In this document: positions 35,689 through 48,197 of the stretch, in pieces
Layout of the letters: every line of letters begins with the position of its first letter
Numbering within the stretch: the first letter of the stretch is position 1
Assembly: GCF_010093535.1 (NCBI RefSeq)
Contig: NW_022985207.1
Coordinates: 403,669-467,668, forward strand
Direction of reading: 5' to 3'
Length of the DNA stretch: 64,000 nucleotides
Source: Lindgomyces ingoldianus
Taxonomy: Eukaryota; Ascomycota; Dothideomycetes; Pleosporales; Lindgomycetaceae
Position numbers and translations under genes: made by a program
The notes under the pieces: model-generated
What the model was told of the DNA's origin: nothing
Database searches by the model: none
Seen by the model: the letters and a program-made list of their open reading frames with translations, nothing else

Positions 35689-38600
35689 CAGATTATTGTC
35701 TTTATCTAGTTAACAGTCAGCCCGCATCTGCAGCGTACATGCTGTTCCCTAGATTAACTACTTAGACAGTAGATTACAAACCTTAAAGCTACAGTAAGTG
35801 TTAACAACTAATTTAAATAAGAACACATGTGTAACTAATATAATGTATCTTTAAAGCTGCTAAAAAACGCAAGCATATAGAACCTATAGCTAGCAGAGTA
35901 TAATTATGCTGCCACAGAAGTAGAGACACAAAATGTTCTAGAAACAACGCAGTTTAATGCTGTTACAAAAGACTTTCTAACTACTATAAATAAAGTTGCC
36001 CCTTATTAGTCTACAACCTTTTAAGAAAGCAAATAGTTTGCACTAGACATAAATTAAAAAGAAATAATAAAGCGCTTTTAAAAACACATAATGTTAAATT
36101 ATCTAATATGTATAAAAAAGCATAAAGCTGCCTTTACAACAAATAACTTGTTATACCTTACTAAAAGTAGGAAGACCACCTAGAGCATAAATAGGGACAC
36201 CTATAGTGCAGAAGTTGTAATGTTAAGAAAATAGAGTAGACCTTAATATTAACATTATTAAGAAAATAACAGGAAGTTATTTTTAAGCTAGAAACCTGCT
36301 AAAACAGAAGGCACTAAATGTCCTACATGTAGACACATCTATGCACTAAAGGACTGCTTCTATGTCTATCTAGACAGAGCACTAGACTAGTAGATGCTAA
36401 ATAAGAGAGTTAAAGAGCTTATAGCATTAAAGCGCAAGCATAACTTAGAATTTTAAGGCCTACTTAGAGGGCAGCGCAGACATAATTTAAGGATACTAAC
36501 TCTAAAAAGTTTACATACACCTATGCTAGAGATATAAGAAGACTAACTTAAAAGCTAGAACGTATTAAGAATTAAGGCAGCTGCATTATTAGCTATAGTT
36601 AATTTAAACTAGAACAGATATCTACTAAGAAAATTATTTATCTTTAACTTAGGCTTAACATGCTACATTATAAATAATTTTAATTAGATCTATAACTATT
36701 ATCTACTAGCACTAGAAGACTTTATCTAGTCTAGAAACTCTTGCGTATAAATTTAAAGCTATAGATTTATTACACTAAGCTTAAAAAGTAAGCATAGAAC
36801 ACACAGTTAAGCATACAGTCTTGTACTACATAACGCTGCACTGTGCAACCTAGTCTTGTTCTGCCTGCTGTAATAGAAAGGAATCTAGTAGAACACACAA
36901 GCAGAGCTAACTGCTTTAAAGGCCCTAGATAGGATAATAATTAGAGATCTTATAGAGATCTATAACTAATAGGTGTTAGAGTACTATCTACTACAGGAGG
37001 GCTTATATTATACATACATAATTAACACAAGAACTAAACGTAGTCTATAAAAGGCATCTGCAGAGCTATAGCATAAGCGCCTTAAACACTCTAGACTAGC
37101 TACACTTTAACACCTTGTATAGCAAGCTAAGGGGGTGTAAATTAAAGAAATTATAACAGTCTAATATAACTTATGTAGTAGAGCTAAGATATAACAATAA
37201 ATTAGCTGCACACTATAAATTAGTAATAGTAGACCTAGTAAGAGACTGTTAATTAATTTCTATGCATACAAACTATAAAGCATTATAAAAAAGTAGAGTT
37301 AAATGCTAATTACTAACAAGTATTCTAGCCTCTAGTAGGACCTCTACTTTAAGAATAATAGGCCTACTAAATTAATTATTAAAGCTTTTATAATTTTTAT
37401 CCTCTTTTTAAAGAACTATTATAACATTACTATAAAAGTTATTAAAGCTAATAACAAGATTATAATAGTAAAACTAGAGGTAGAACGCTAGCTAGCATTG
37501 CATAGAATAACTATTAAGCCTTTAGCACTAGATACATAAGCCTAGAATAGAGGAGCTAAACACTTAGAGAGTGTAAATAAGAAGAAGTTATAGGCTATGC
37601 AACTAGATGCTAACCTACTATAGAACATATAGCTATACATTACTAGAGCTAGCGTATACCTATACAATTAGACGCTAAACTATGCTAATAACTAGAAAAC
37701 ACTATATAAGATCTTCTTTACATAAGCAGCTTTAAATAATAGAGTTGTTATGTTAATTTAAAAGCTAAGCTTTACATATTTAAAAGCCTATAGCTATAAA
37801 GCATTTATAATAACTAATAACATGTATTAGAATAAATCTAAGCTATAAAGGCTAGACTTAAAGGCGTAGATTAGATATTTAGTTAAGTACTAATTATTAA
37901 ACATCTACTATGTATAGATACTACTACTAGTAAAAGTAATCTATATATGTAATATTATTTTTAATAAACACTTAATCTTTAGTAGTAAGCCTAAAGACTT
38001 AATAAATAACCTTATACATAACATAGTAAAGAAAATTACTATATATATTAGAATAATTAAGCTTCTAACACCTAGTTATTAGCTAGAGATAAAGTTATTT
38101 TATAAAAACAACACTATAGATAATACATTAAATTTTAATAAAGTAGACCTACTAGGCTACTATTAAGGAAGAAAGATTAGAGATAACTATCTGTCTTCTT
38201 TAAATACTCTGCTACCTATAGCATTGCTTATGTAGTTAATAGCTAGAGCAGCACTAAAGCTAAGCTAAATAAGGTTATTAAAAACTATACTATAGGCTGC
38301 AGCCTTTATAGCTAGCATAAGATCTAAAAGTGTAGAAAAGCATAGCAGTAAGACGCTAGATAAAGTAGCATTAATAAGAATACTATTTAAAAAAAACACT
38401 TTATAAAAGCTAGTTGCTACCTTTACTATTAACCTAAAAGCAACTAGAAAAGCACTTTTTATATAAAATGTTTAAGGCAGTAGAAAGAACACACCTAGAT
38501 AGTTATTAAACAATAAAATTCTAGACAGAGGTTTAGATAAAGCTAATTAAGGCAGCTAGACAGCAGATTCTAGATTGTATGTAGGTGTACACCTATAAGC

Positions 38601-40040
38601 TTAATAAGTACTATAGATTACAAAGATGCAAGGCGCAACTAGTAGTCTACAGTAATTAATAAAAAAATATTACTACATAAGATACCTACACTGCTACCTT
38701 AGCAGGACGCTTATTTTAAATGCTAATAGTAATATCTGCACAGTTTAACCTAGAGCTTAAATAATATAATGTAACTAACACATTTATATATGCAGTAATT
38801 AACTGCAATATCTACATGCAGATACTAAGAGGCTATTAGAAACTAGGTATAGTACTAAAGCTTTAAAAGGCACTATATAGCCTATAAATTTTTTTTTTAC
38901 TCTAGTAACACTATTTTAAAATAACTCTTAAAGGCCTTAGGTTCTTAGCTGTTCTATATAAACCCTACTATATAACTAAAGCTAGAATATTTGTTTTTTT
39001 TTATGTAGACAACTTTATTATTGCGCATAGAAAAAGCTCTAAAGCAGATGCACAGCGTGTAGTAGACTAGTTATAAGAGAAGTATACCCTAATAGGAGGC
39101 AAGGACCTATAATAGTTTCTAGGAGTTAAGATTATTAAAAATTAATAGTAATAAATAATTTAGCTGTTATAAGCCTTATATATTAATAAAATAGCTAGGC
39201 TAGCTAATAGAAAGGACCTGCAGCATGCTACACCTATAAGTAGGATTAAACTTATGCTGCAATCTAGTTTTATAACCTTATTAGAAGTAAATTAATATTA
39301 GCAGAAGATTAGATCTCTGCTCTTTGCAGCAGTTACTATAAAACTAGATATTGCCTTTACTACATCACGCCTTGCATAGTTTCTTACAAATCCTGCATCT
39401 AACTATTAGGATGCAGCTAATTAAGTTATTCTGTACCTACATGCGACACAGACGTACGCACTCTAATTAGGAGGAGAAGACTACTTTGTAGTAGCAAGCA
39501 ATATGTTATTTGTAGACAATACACTAAATAAAAAAAGCTTTTAGGGCTATGTTATTTAACTATTTAGCAGATAAATTACATAGTAAGTAAATAAACAAAA
39601 TATAGTTATAATATTAATAACAGAAGTAGAATTACTTACACTGTTCTAAGTTACTAAGGAAGCTATGTTTACAAGAATGCTTTTTAATAAACTATAAGTT
39701 AAGCTGCCTAATTTAACTATTATAATTTAGTGCAACAACAAGCAGATAATTTAACTAGTAAATAAAGAGATATCTTAACTTTAAACTAAGCTCTAACATG
39801 TTAACATCTATAACTACTAGCTCTAACAGGAAGTCTTTTAACAAATAATTAAGGTTGTCTATGTCCTCTCTAGCAAGATGCTTGTAGACAGACTTACTAA
39901 AGCGCTTCTAGCCAGCAAATGGCTAAGCTTTCTTTAGCAAATTTAGCTAGTTAACGTTAGGGAGAGGATAGTCAGTTAAGAAGCGGATATAGAAGAGATT
40001 AAAGCAAGAATAGAAGCCCTAGAAGCATACTAAGATTGCG
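35689..40040 (+). pseudogene. Decayed copia pol (integrase, reverse transcriptase, RNase H)
   Basis: The frame is broken by many stops, but blocks are clear. The RT catalytic motif reads FYVDNFIIA near 39000, the second Asp changed to Asn (GAC to AAC, a RIP change). SRLA-FLTNPASNY and ILYLHATQTYAL near 39365-39470 mark the RT/RNase H junction. DRLTKALLASKWLSFL near 39890-39940 is the usual copia C-terminal block. The order integrase-RT-RNase H assigns the element to copia rather than gypsy. Confidence 0.82.
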
Positions 40041-40082
40041 CAATTAGGAACTAGCTTAAAGCATGTCTAAGCTGAGGGGGTG

Positions 40083-40414
40083 TGTCAGATATGCGCACCT
40101 ACTGTCAAGACAGAAGGAACGTTTGACGAAAGCTGCTACATAGTACGAGCAATAAGCTCAAACAGTATGTTGCTGCAAATTGCTGCATGTTGCAGCATTT
40201 TGCAGCATTTTTCAGCATTTTTCAGCATGTTGCAAGCTGGTCGCGCATAGGGCAAGTGCGCGAGGGACTCAGATCAGCAAAACAAAAAGCCGAGCAACGC
40301 GAGTAGAGCAGAAAAAGGATCAATAAATGAACACAATCAATCAATCATCCCATACATCATATCCAAACCCATCATTCATCTCAGGAAGCCCAGAAACAGT
40401 GCTTCAATCTGACA
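40083..40414 (+). repeat. 3' LTR of the copia element, with a 6-unit 10-bp array
   Basis: It is 332 bp. The decamer array (40171-40230) has 6 units against 17 in the 5' LTR; the 110-bp difference equals the whole length difference between the LTRs. RIP changes (cagatcag for cggatcgg) lie in its left half. Confidence 0.9.
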
Positions 40415-42218
40415 ACTAGAAAGACAGGCGCTATCTTAAAAAGCTTTACTTTAAGACCTTTTTTTACTATACATAAGTGCTTAGAATAGAGAAGGTTATA
40501 GCTACTTACACTAGTGTTAATAAGGCTATTAAGCTTAATAGCTATTTTACTAGTAAAGATGCAGCAAAGCAGCGTAAATAGCTTTCTGCTAAAGAGTAGC
40601 TGCCACAGGTTAGAACTAGGGGCTCTGTTATGCGTCTCTAGGGAGGAGACTTCCTCTAGAGTAAAGCTTCCCTTTTTTATTACTTAACTTTATATTTAAG
40701 TCTACAGCTTTTATTAGCTTATTTGTTATATAAAAAGGTAAGTAGTTATAGCTAAAGTGTTTTAACTTATAATAGTAATAGCATATAATATTATTCTTAG
40801 CTATTAGTGTTAGCAGTAAAGTTGTAACTTACACTACCTTTAGCTAAAATAGAATTAATTCTAGTTTAATGTAATAACAAGCACTGTCTCTACTACTGTA
40901 TGGAGCTAGAGAAGCAAGGTAGAGTAGGTCAGCTCTATTTCAGCTAAACTAGGATGGGGAGTAAAGGAGGCATTCTTACTAGATAAGAAAAAGTATAATA
41001 ACACCTTTATTATAGTAAACTACTTAGGTAAATGTTGCTTTTTGCTACTATGCTATAAAACAATAATAGTAAAAGATATAGTAGACTTATACTATTACTA
41101 CATCTAGCGCATCTTTAGCTCTCTAAGGTCTATTATCTTTAATTAAGGCTTTTAATTTACTTTAAAGTTTATAGATAAGCTCTACTAACTTATAAAAATT
41201 AAGTAGAAGCTTTTCACACTTTACTACTTATAGATAGATAGTAATATAGAGGTGCTAAACTAGTATTTTAACTAGCGCTTACAACTCTTTGTAAACTACT
41301 ACTAAAATAACTAGTTAGACCTCCTGCTATGCATAGATTAGGCATAAGCTACGCTACTTTATAAGATAACTAGACTATTACTGTTTAAAATTAAATTTAG
41401 TTACTAACTAACTTACTATTAAAACTAAAAAAAATAGACTAAGTAATTAAGTTTTATACGCAAGTAGATGTTACATAAAAAGACTTAAAGCTATGCTAAA
41501 ACTTAGCGCAACATAGTGCAGCTTACTATAAAAATAGCTTAGAGAGGCATTATACAGGCCTAGCAGCAATAAGCAACTTAGGTAAATAAGAAAAGACGTA
41601 GTCTAGATTTTATAGTAAGTAATAAAGTGTACATAACACTTAAAAAATTTACTTTAGGTTACTTTAGTTAAAAGCTTAACTACTAGATGTATAGACTATA
41701 CTCTATTATAGGCATAGAGGGACACTTATATTACTTAAAGCTGCTACTATACATACAACGTCTTCTACGCAGACTGCTTATAAAAGAAATTACTAACAGC
41801 GCTGCTAAGCCAGCTTAAACCTAAAGAAGAGCTTATTAACATTAATAGTTACTCTAAATAGCCTGTACAGGAAATTCTTAATAGCTGTCTCTACTACTAC
41901 CGCCTGCAGTATAAGGTTTCTTAGGTAGCCTATAACCTTAACCTTACCTAGTACAACGCCCAAGGGTTTATAAGAGCTCTGCATAAGGTAAGAGACTTCT
42001 ATAATGCATATCTAAACAAACTAGGTCCCCTAGCGCAGTTAGAAGCCTAGCTGCAAGCGTACAAGGCAGAAGAAGACCTAGAGGCAACAAGAAAGAATAA
42101 CTAGCCTAGGGAACTTGCTAGTAGAGGGGACTATAATAGAGGCTAGGGAACGCGCTATACATGTTATTATTATATGTAACTACAGACTTAAGAATAAGCC
42201 TACCCTAAAGGGGGGTAA
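40415..42218 (+). pseudogene. 3' part of a second chromovirus: integrase and chromodomain remnant
   Basis: On the plus strand the integrase core is recognisable at about 41120-41370 (FTLKFIDKLY, then FVNYY...LDLLLCID). A chromodomain-like block VQEILNSCLYYYRLQYKVS lies near 41865-41925, followed by HKVRDFYNAYLNKLGP. A polypurine tract aaaggggggtaa ends at the LTR start, 42219. A 92-bp inverted piece of the LTR (40880-40971) is inserted within. All frames are broken. Confidence 0.7.
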
Positions 42219-42457
42219 TATAACAGTGCTGCTTATTAAGCTTTACTGCTAGTTACATAATTTTACTAAGGGTTAAGTAAGCGCGCTAGCGCCTTAGCGC
42301 TGCGCAAGCTTTTCTCTTGCAAAAACCCTTTGCCTCCTTCACTCCCTATCCTAGTTTAGCTGAAATAGAGCCGACCTACTCTACCTTGCTTCCCTAGCTC
42401 TATACGGTAGTAGAGACAGTGCTTGTCATCACAGGTACTTTTTGTTACGGTCTATGG
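42219..42457 (+). repeat. LTR of the second chromovirus family
   Basis: It starts TATAACAGTGCTGC (TGTAACAGTGCTGC before RIP) right after the polypurine tract and runs to about tttttgttacg. It contains tttagctgaaatagagccg and the sequence repeated in inverse at 40880-40971. The family match at 27354 is less mutated. The exact 3' end is uncertain. Confidence 0.6.
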
Positions 42458-43323
42458 TTGGACCGACGTAACTCCACCAGTGGTGCTCCACAATCTAGCT
42501 AGGTTAGGGCAGGGCTCGTTTGCGAACCAATTGGAAGATGCGGAGGCAGCACAGCTGCCGGCGGCTATGGAGGAATGCATCATCTAATAAGAGGAAAGGC
42601 CACAAGTTAAACAAGCTTAACAAGTTTAGCAAGCTTATTGCTGCAAACTTGTTAAACTTACCTAACTTGTTCTTAGCACTCTTAGACATGTATATAGTTT
42701 TATCCTTAAACAACCTTTAGAAGGTGTGTTTAACATTTAGTTTATTTTTTATATAGACTAAGTAGCATTCTAGCTTTCTAAAGAGCTGCAATACTATTTA
42801 TATATCTTACACTATATATACCTCTAATTCTGTCCAACAGGACTGTTTGACCTGGCCACTATACTGCTGCTATAGAGACAAACCACAATCTAGTTGCCCT
42901 ACTCTACTCTATTAGCCTAGTAGCTATTACGTAGGACTGTACACCCTACTGTTAGCCCCTACTCTCTGTCCTACTCCCTAGAAATAACATTAAACACTAC
43001 ACCCTCTAAAAAGTATAACTACTTAACATAACCTTAATTCTAACCTATGCAGCCTTATTAGGATTATTAGAAGTTCTAACAGCTAATAAAGAAGTTCTAG
43101 CAGAATAGATTAACAGTATCTAGGATAACATTAAGAAACTTTAGCAGATTAGTAATAAAGTTAATAAACTTATTAGTCTTTATAAAGAAGTAAAAAAAAT
43201 CTACACTAAAAAGTAGTTAAATTTAATAACTAACTAGTAAATCTTTAACTAGCTATAAGCTCTACAAGCTAGATACACATGTTATAAGTAAAGCTAGCTA
43301 AACTTTAAAATATCTTAACTAAG
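42458..43323. other. Sequence after the LTR, gag-like remnant
   Basis: 42458-42650 is host-like in composition, with short overlapping frames on both strands that I do not call. 43036-43200 reads on the plus strand as a broken helical segment (AALLGLLEVLTANKEVLAE) like a gypsy gag start. LTR followed by gag suggests that two elements once shared this LTR. The evidence is modest. Confidence 0.4.
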
Positions 43324-43531
43324 AAAGTAAGACTTTATAGATAGCTGCAGCATGTTGCTTAAAAAGTGTTACATTTTATTTAAAAGCTTAAAGTGTAAGC
43401 TACATCTAACATTCTTTTAACATGTTTAAGTAGTGTTGTTAAAAATGCATTAGTGTAGAAAAAGTAGTGTAGTAGAGTTTTAGTAAAAGTAAGCAACTTA
43501 AGTGTGTAAGCAACTCGCTTGTAAAGTATGT
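43324..43531. mobile_element. Family B pogo-like terminus (right arm only)
   Basis: It matches the right arm of 26343-27221 (agctgcagcatgttgct ... gtaagcaactcgcttg) and ends GTAAAGTATGT beside TA. The left arm is missing. Confidence 0.65.
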
Positions 43532-43533
43532 TA

Positions 43534-44066
43534 TATAAATTTAAAACTTAATTAGTCTAGTTACTTACTATATTCTAGAAACTTTAACACTATTTTTACT
43601 ATTACTAGTAAATACTAACTAGCTTAAGGTATACTATAATAATGTTTTAATTATTAATATATATAAAAATAAAAACACTTTTTTTTAAAATATTAGTAAG
43701 AAAGAAATTATGTTTTTTTTTACTAAATTAAAAATTTACTACCTTAACTAGTAGTTTAGACACTCTTGTATAAAAAGACTTTAGAAGATGCTAACTAGCG
43801 CTTACTATAACGTTAATGCTACTATGTTAGAAGAAATTAAGAAGTTTTACTACTTTTACTAATTATATAACTAAGCACTATAAAAATTTAAGTTTATAAT
43901 TAAAAATAACATCTACTTTAACTATAAAGTTATTATTAATATTATAATATATTAGTAATAAAGATGTTTTATATGTTATTAACATAGATATATTATTTTA
44001 AGCTGCTATATTTCTAAAATCTATGTCTAGTAATATTACTTTTTTGCAACTGTATGTGGAGCGTCT
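43534..44066. other. RIP-degraded repeat, no gene
   Basis: AT-rich, stops in all frames, nothing recognised. Confidence 0.5.
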
Positions 44067-44291
44067 TGTAATAAGGTAGGCGCCTCGCCTGCCAAGCCGA
44101 TACTATACAACTTTCCCTACTGTACTAAAAGGTATGCACGAGAATACTTAAGCTAAGTATTCTCGCATAGTATAATATATATCTATAGATAATGCTAGAG
44201 CTAGCACTAGCACTAGCGGTTGTCTCTAGTCTAGCCTAAACCTCTATAAGCAAGAGAAGGCTACGTGGTTGACTGTGCCTACCTTGTTACA
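44067..44291 (+). mobile_element. Solo LTR (225 bp) with 5-bp TSD
   Basis: The unit TGTAATAAGGTAGGCG...CCTTGTTACA is flanked by the duplication CGTCT at 44062-44066 and 44292-44296. It contains a strong inverted pair gagaatacttaagctaagtattctc near 44140-44165. It also serves as the empty-site reference for the pogo insertion in its sister copy at 45905. Strand is arbitrary. Confidence 0.85.
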
Positions 44292-45904
44292 CGTCTAGCA
44301 AGAAATAGAGTAAATTTGTATGTATCTCTGTTTAGCATTTAGCCTTTTTTAACATTCCTCTATTTACAATATAATAAAATAGATATTTATTAAATATAAT
44401 TAAAACTCAAGTAACTAAGCTATATAGTAGTAACATTTTAAAAAGGCTAAACTTATAATTTAAAAGTAAAGTAAACTACTAAAGCTAGTTCTAAGTTACT
44501 TTACACTAACTTACTTTTTTTATATAACCTAACTATAAGAGCAGCTAGAGACAAGCTATATATGCTTATTATGTGTAAGAACTCTACTATAAACTACTTA
44601 AAGCTTTATAAGTACTTAGAAATTAAATAGCTATAATATATTACTTTATAATTAGTATATAATAATAGTAAATACTAAACTTATTTTTACTAAAACACAC
44701 TTTATAATTAGTATATAATAATAGTAAATACTAAACTTATTTTTACTAAAACACACTTTATAAAAATATATATAAAATAACTATAAAATTAGCTAGTAAT
44801 TAGATAATATTAATAGAATAATTTACTAACGCTTGCGATATTCTTAATTTTAAGTAAGCTTTTGTATTTTATACTACTATTAATACTACTATTACTATTA
44901 TAATATTATAATTTAAATAGCTAATATCTAGTTTAATACCTATTCTAGTAGTTTTTTAAAATGTAAATTATTTAGTAGATTAATTTACACAATAGCACTA
45001 ATAAATTAATAGTTAAGTATTAATACTATTTTATATTTTAGTAATAACTTTTTTAATTTATAATAGTTATACTTCTACTTTTACTTTTAATCTTTCTTTT
45101 ACTTAGTTTTCTAAGTTTATCTAATAGAATAAATATACTACTATAAAACTGCCTTTTTACTTTTATCTTTTAGTAAGTATTACTAAAGTTATTAGCTTTT
45201 AAATATTGTTTAATTCTATTTAAATTAGCTAGCTAAATATTAGTGTAATAGATTAAATTTAAAATACTACAACAGTTCATAAATAATCTGTAAAAGCACA
45301 GCTTGCTTAGAGTAATTATCACAACTGCTAATTAGAGAGCAATAAGAAGCAAGTCTATTAACTATAAGAGGCTTATAGAGAGCTTAGGCGCTAAGTGTCT
45401 TAGGCTGCTTGTCTAAAACACAGGCGTAACACTAAGCCTATGTGCGCAACGCAAGGTCCCTATGCTCTTCTTACGCAACAGTAATAGTTAGCGCATTAAA
45501 GTAGGTTATCTAGGTTAAAGAATAGTTACAGCATAATGCTTAGCAAAGTAGTATTAGATAAGTAATAGATGTATAATAACAACATTTAACTATAGCATGT
45601 AACTAATTACTAACACACTAATATAGCTAAAAATGTAAATAATAGCTAGCTCTAGCTTTTAACATGTTCTTACTTTTGCAATAGTCTTTTTTTATTACAG
45701 TTATGTTACAGCTATCTAACCTCTAAGTACCCTAAGGGCTTAGCACAGGGTATATAGGCTCCTTAGCCTCTGTACCTCTGCCTCTAACCCTAAGGTTTAC
45801 TCTCTCTTGTTACGCCCCTATCCTGCATTCCCTCTCTATAACCTGTGTTTCCTGCTTAATACCTCTTACATCCTCCCCTTTGCACCTTGCGGTCTCTAGC
45901 GTTG
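44292..45904. other. RIP-degraded repeat block, no gene
   Basis: It contains an exact 56-bp tandem duplication (44643-44754) and an LTR-like segment at 45715-45870, which matches a nearly unmutated copy at 60231-60383. 45276-45320 matches 28292-28335. No coding region. Confidence 0.5.
44643..44754. repeat. Exact 56-bp tandem duplication
   Basis: Two head-to-tail units (44643-44698 and 44699-44754) have no difference between them, although the surrounding DNA is heavily decayed. Confidence 0.85.
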
Positions 45905-46082
45905 TGTAATAAGGTAGACGCCCCGCCTACTAAGCTAATACTATGCGACTTTCCCTACTGTACTAAAAAGTATGTACAGGAATACTTAAGCTAAGTATTC
46001 TTGCATAGTATAATATATATATAGATAATGCTAGGGCTAGCACTAGCACTAGCAGTTGTCTCTAGTCTAGCCTAAACCTCTA

Positions 46083-48197
46083 CTGTGTTTTAGCGTGTAA
46101 TGCACGGCCTCGCGTAATGCACGGTTCTGCGCGAAGCTGTCAAAACTTCAACCACCTCTCTCTCAACCAATATAGGCAGTATTGAGGCCGCTTTGGAGTC
46201 GCTGAAATCGCTGAAACCTAGAGAATCACCAAATTATGCTGCAGTAGCTAGGCAGTATGGCGTTAATTAATCTACGCTCTCAAGGCGTCACCAACGCGTT
46301 ACCCGCCTGCGTGCAGAGAAACTTGAAAATCAGCAACTACTTAGCCTAGTGCAGGAGAAAGAGCTAGTAGAGTACATTAATAGGCTTTACGCAAGAGGTC
46401 TATCCCCTTTAAGACAGATAATTTAAAATTTTGCAACAAAAATAGGTAGTAGGCAAGCTAGCAAGAGCTAGGTTAATTAATTTATTAAAAAGCACTCTAT
46501 TAACCTATTATCTTAATAGACATCTAGCATAGACGCTGCGCGTAACAAAGCTAACTTAGCATTTAAGTACTTGCTATATTTTAAGCTTGTACGCAAAAAA
46601 ATTAAGCAATATAGCATAGAACCACAGCATACCTATAATATAGATAAAAAGGGCTTCCTAATTAGGGTACTGTTAAAAATAAAGCAAATCTTCTCTAGAC
46701 AGCAGTATAAGCAAGGTATTAAGCAGCAGCTTATACAGGATAGTAATCGCAAGTAGATCACAACAATAGCCTGCATCTGCGCTAACAGCAGCTCTCTTAC
46801 GCCTGCGCTAATCTACTAAGCTGTTTCTAACTATATATAAGACTCTTAGCTACAGGATTTTAACCCCTCTAAGCATTAAGCTTTCTTTGCTTTATTACTT
46901 ACAAGTTAGACAAATAATAAACTAGGCCTAGCATAGCTTAAACATGTGTTTAATTACAAGACTAAGGCAAAGGTGTAATAGGTGTAACAACTTTTATTCC
47001 TAGATAGCTATAGATTGCATGTTTTAATAGAGTTTATTAAGTACTGCGACAACAATAAGATCCTCCTAGCTGTATACCTGCTACATGCAACCTATACGCT
47101 GCAGCCTCTTAATGTCTGCATGTTTAAACCTCTCTTGTTAGCCTACTTAGCTAAGCTAGCTAGCTTTATAGATAGATGCTAGGGACTATTATTAATTAAA
47201 AAGAGGGACTTCTACAGCATGTTTAATAAGGCCTAGAAAACGTCCTTTAAGCATAAAACTATCTTTAGTGCTTTTAGAGCAACTAGTTTATTACTATTTA
47301 AGCTGTAAGTAGTCTTAGATTAATTTTACTATAGGCAGAAGAAGCAACTATCCTCTAGTAAGAGCACTAGCTTAGCGCTTAGTGCAAAGGATTAGAAGAG
47401 GGTTAAAGGCCTTTTAGACAAGGTTGTTAGTAATTTCTATAAAAGAGATGTATAAGAGCTTAAGAAGACTATCTAGTTATTCTTAGTGCATTGCATCCTC
47501 CTCTAGCGTGAGCTTAAGCAGGTTAAAGATGCGCTAATTAATAAGAAGAAGCGCCGCCAGCGTAGCAAGCCTCTCCTACTAGAAGCACCTCTAGAATATT
47601 ATAGTGGTGCGACCTTCTAGTCCCTAAACAAGGTCTAAGAAGCACGTGATTATTAGGCATAAAAAGATGCTAAGAAGGAGGCTCTACAGCTTTAAAAACA
47701 AGAGAAGGCAAAGCGCAAGGAAGTAAAGAAAGCTAAAAAGGCGCGCGCAGTTAAAGAGAAGAGGCATAGAGTAGCAATAGCAAAGAAGGCTTACCTGCAG
47801 GAGCTTAAGACAAAAGCAGCTCAACAAGAGGAGGCAGAGCTCACCTAGCAGGTCAATTAACAGCTTAAAAATGACCTCCAGCAGGTGACAAAGGGCAAGC
47901 AGAAAGCTCCTACGCCTATTGCTAGTACGCTGGAGGATTTTGATAATGATGCAGCATTAAATAAAGAGAGGGAGCCAGCATTAGGCAGGACTTAACGTGG
48001 CAGGCAAATTAACCTCCCTATAAGGTATTGCACGTAAATTATTGCTAGGAATAGAATCTATAGCATTTAATTAGTATTACAACAAAAAATCTATATAATC
48101 TATAATTTGTGTGAGTCTCTAGAGCTTCAAAAGTAAAAGTCGCAGATTGCCAAAATCGTGCATTACGCGAGGCCGTGCATTACGCGCTAAAACATGG
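46083..48197 (+). mobile_element. Pogo/Tan1-like DNA transposon (2,115 bp), recent and TA-flanked
   Basis: The TIRs CTGTGTTTTAGCG... and ...GCTAAAACATGG share a long inverted stretch including gtaatgcacggcctcgcg. TA lies on both sides (46081-46082 and 48198-48199). The sister LTR at 44067 shows the uninterrupted site cctcTAtaagc. The ends keep their CpG sites, while the centre is RIP-mutated. Confidence 0.9.
46150..47995 (+). pseudogene. Decayed pogo-family transposase
   Basis: A broken plus-strand reading shows, in order, an N-terminal helix-turn-helix (ESPNYAAVARQYGVN), a CENP-B-like helix-turn-helix (VQEKELVEYINRLYARGLS near 46340-46400), and the DDE core with HTYNIDKKGFLIRVL (near 46630-46670) for the usual N-M-D-E-K-G-F block. 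A later block FLDSYRLHVLIEFIKYC (near 47002-47050) carries the second Asp. The C-terminal third is Lys/Arg/Glu-rich and coiled-coil-like. The longest open piece is 46571-46756 (61 codons). RIP-type stops make it inactive. Confidence 0.8.

Larger units (their letters stand above)
34873..40414 (+). mobile_element. Complete copia LTR retrotransposon (5.54 kb), RIP-inactivated
   Basis: LTRs at 34873-35314 (442 bp) and 40083-40414 (332 bp) start TGTCAGATATG and end ATCTGACA. The exact 5-bp duplication ACTAG lies at 34868-34872 and 40415-40419. A polypurine tract gctgagggggtg abuts the 3' LTR. The internal region keeps an intact gag start (35347-35688) followed by decayed integrase, RT and RNase H in copia order. 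It is inserted into older gypsy-related sequence. Confidence 0.93.

Noticed and set aside
42504..42720. Opposing 66- and 69-codon frames after the chromovirus LTR
   Set aside because: Each is the antisense of the other; Lys/Asn/Leu repeats reflect an aagcttaacaag-like repeat and no protein family fits.
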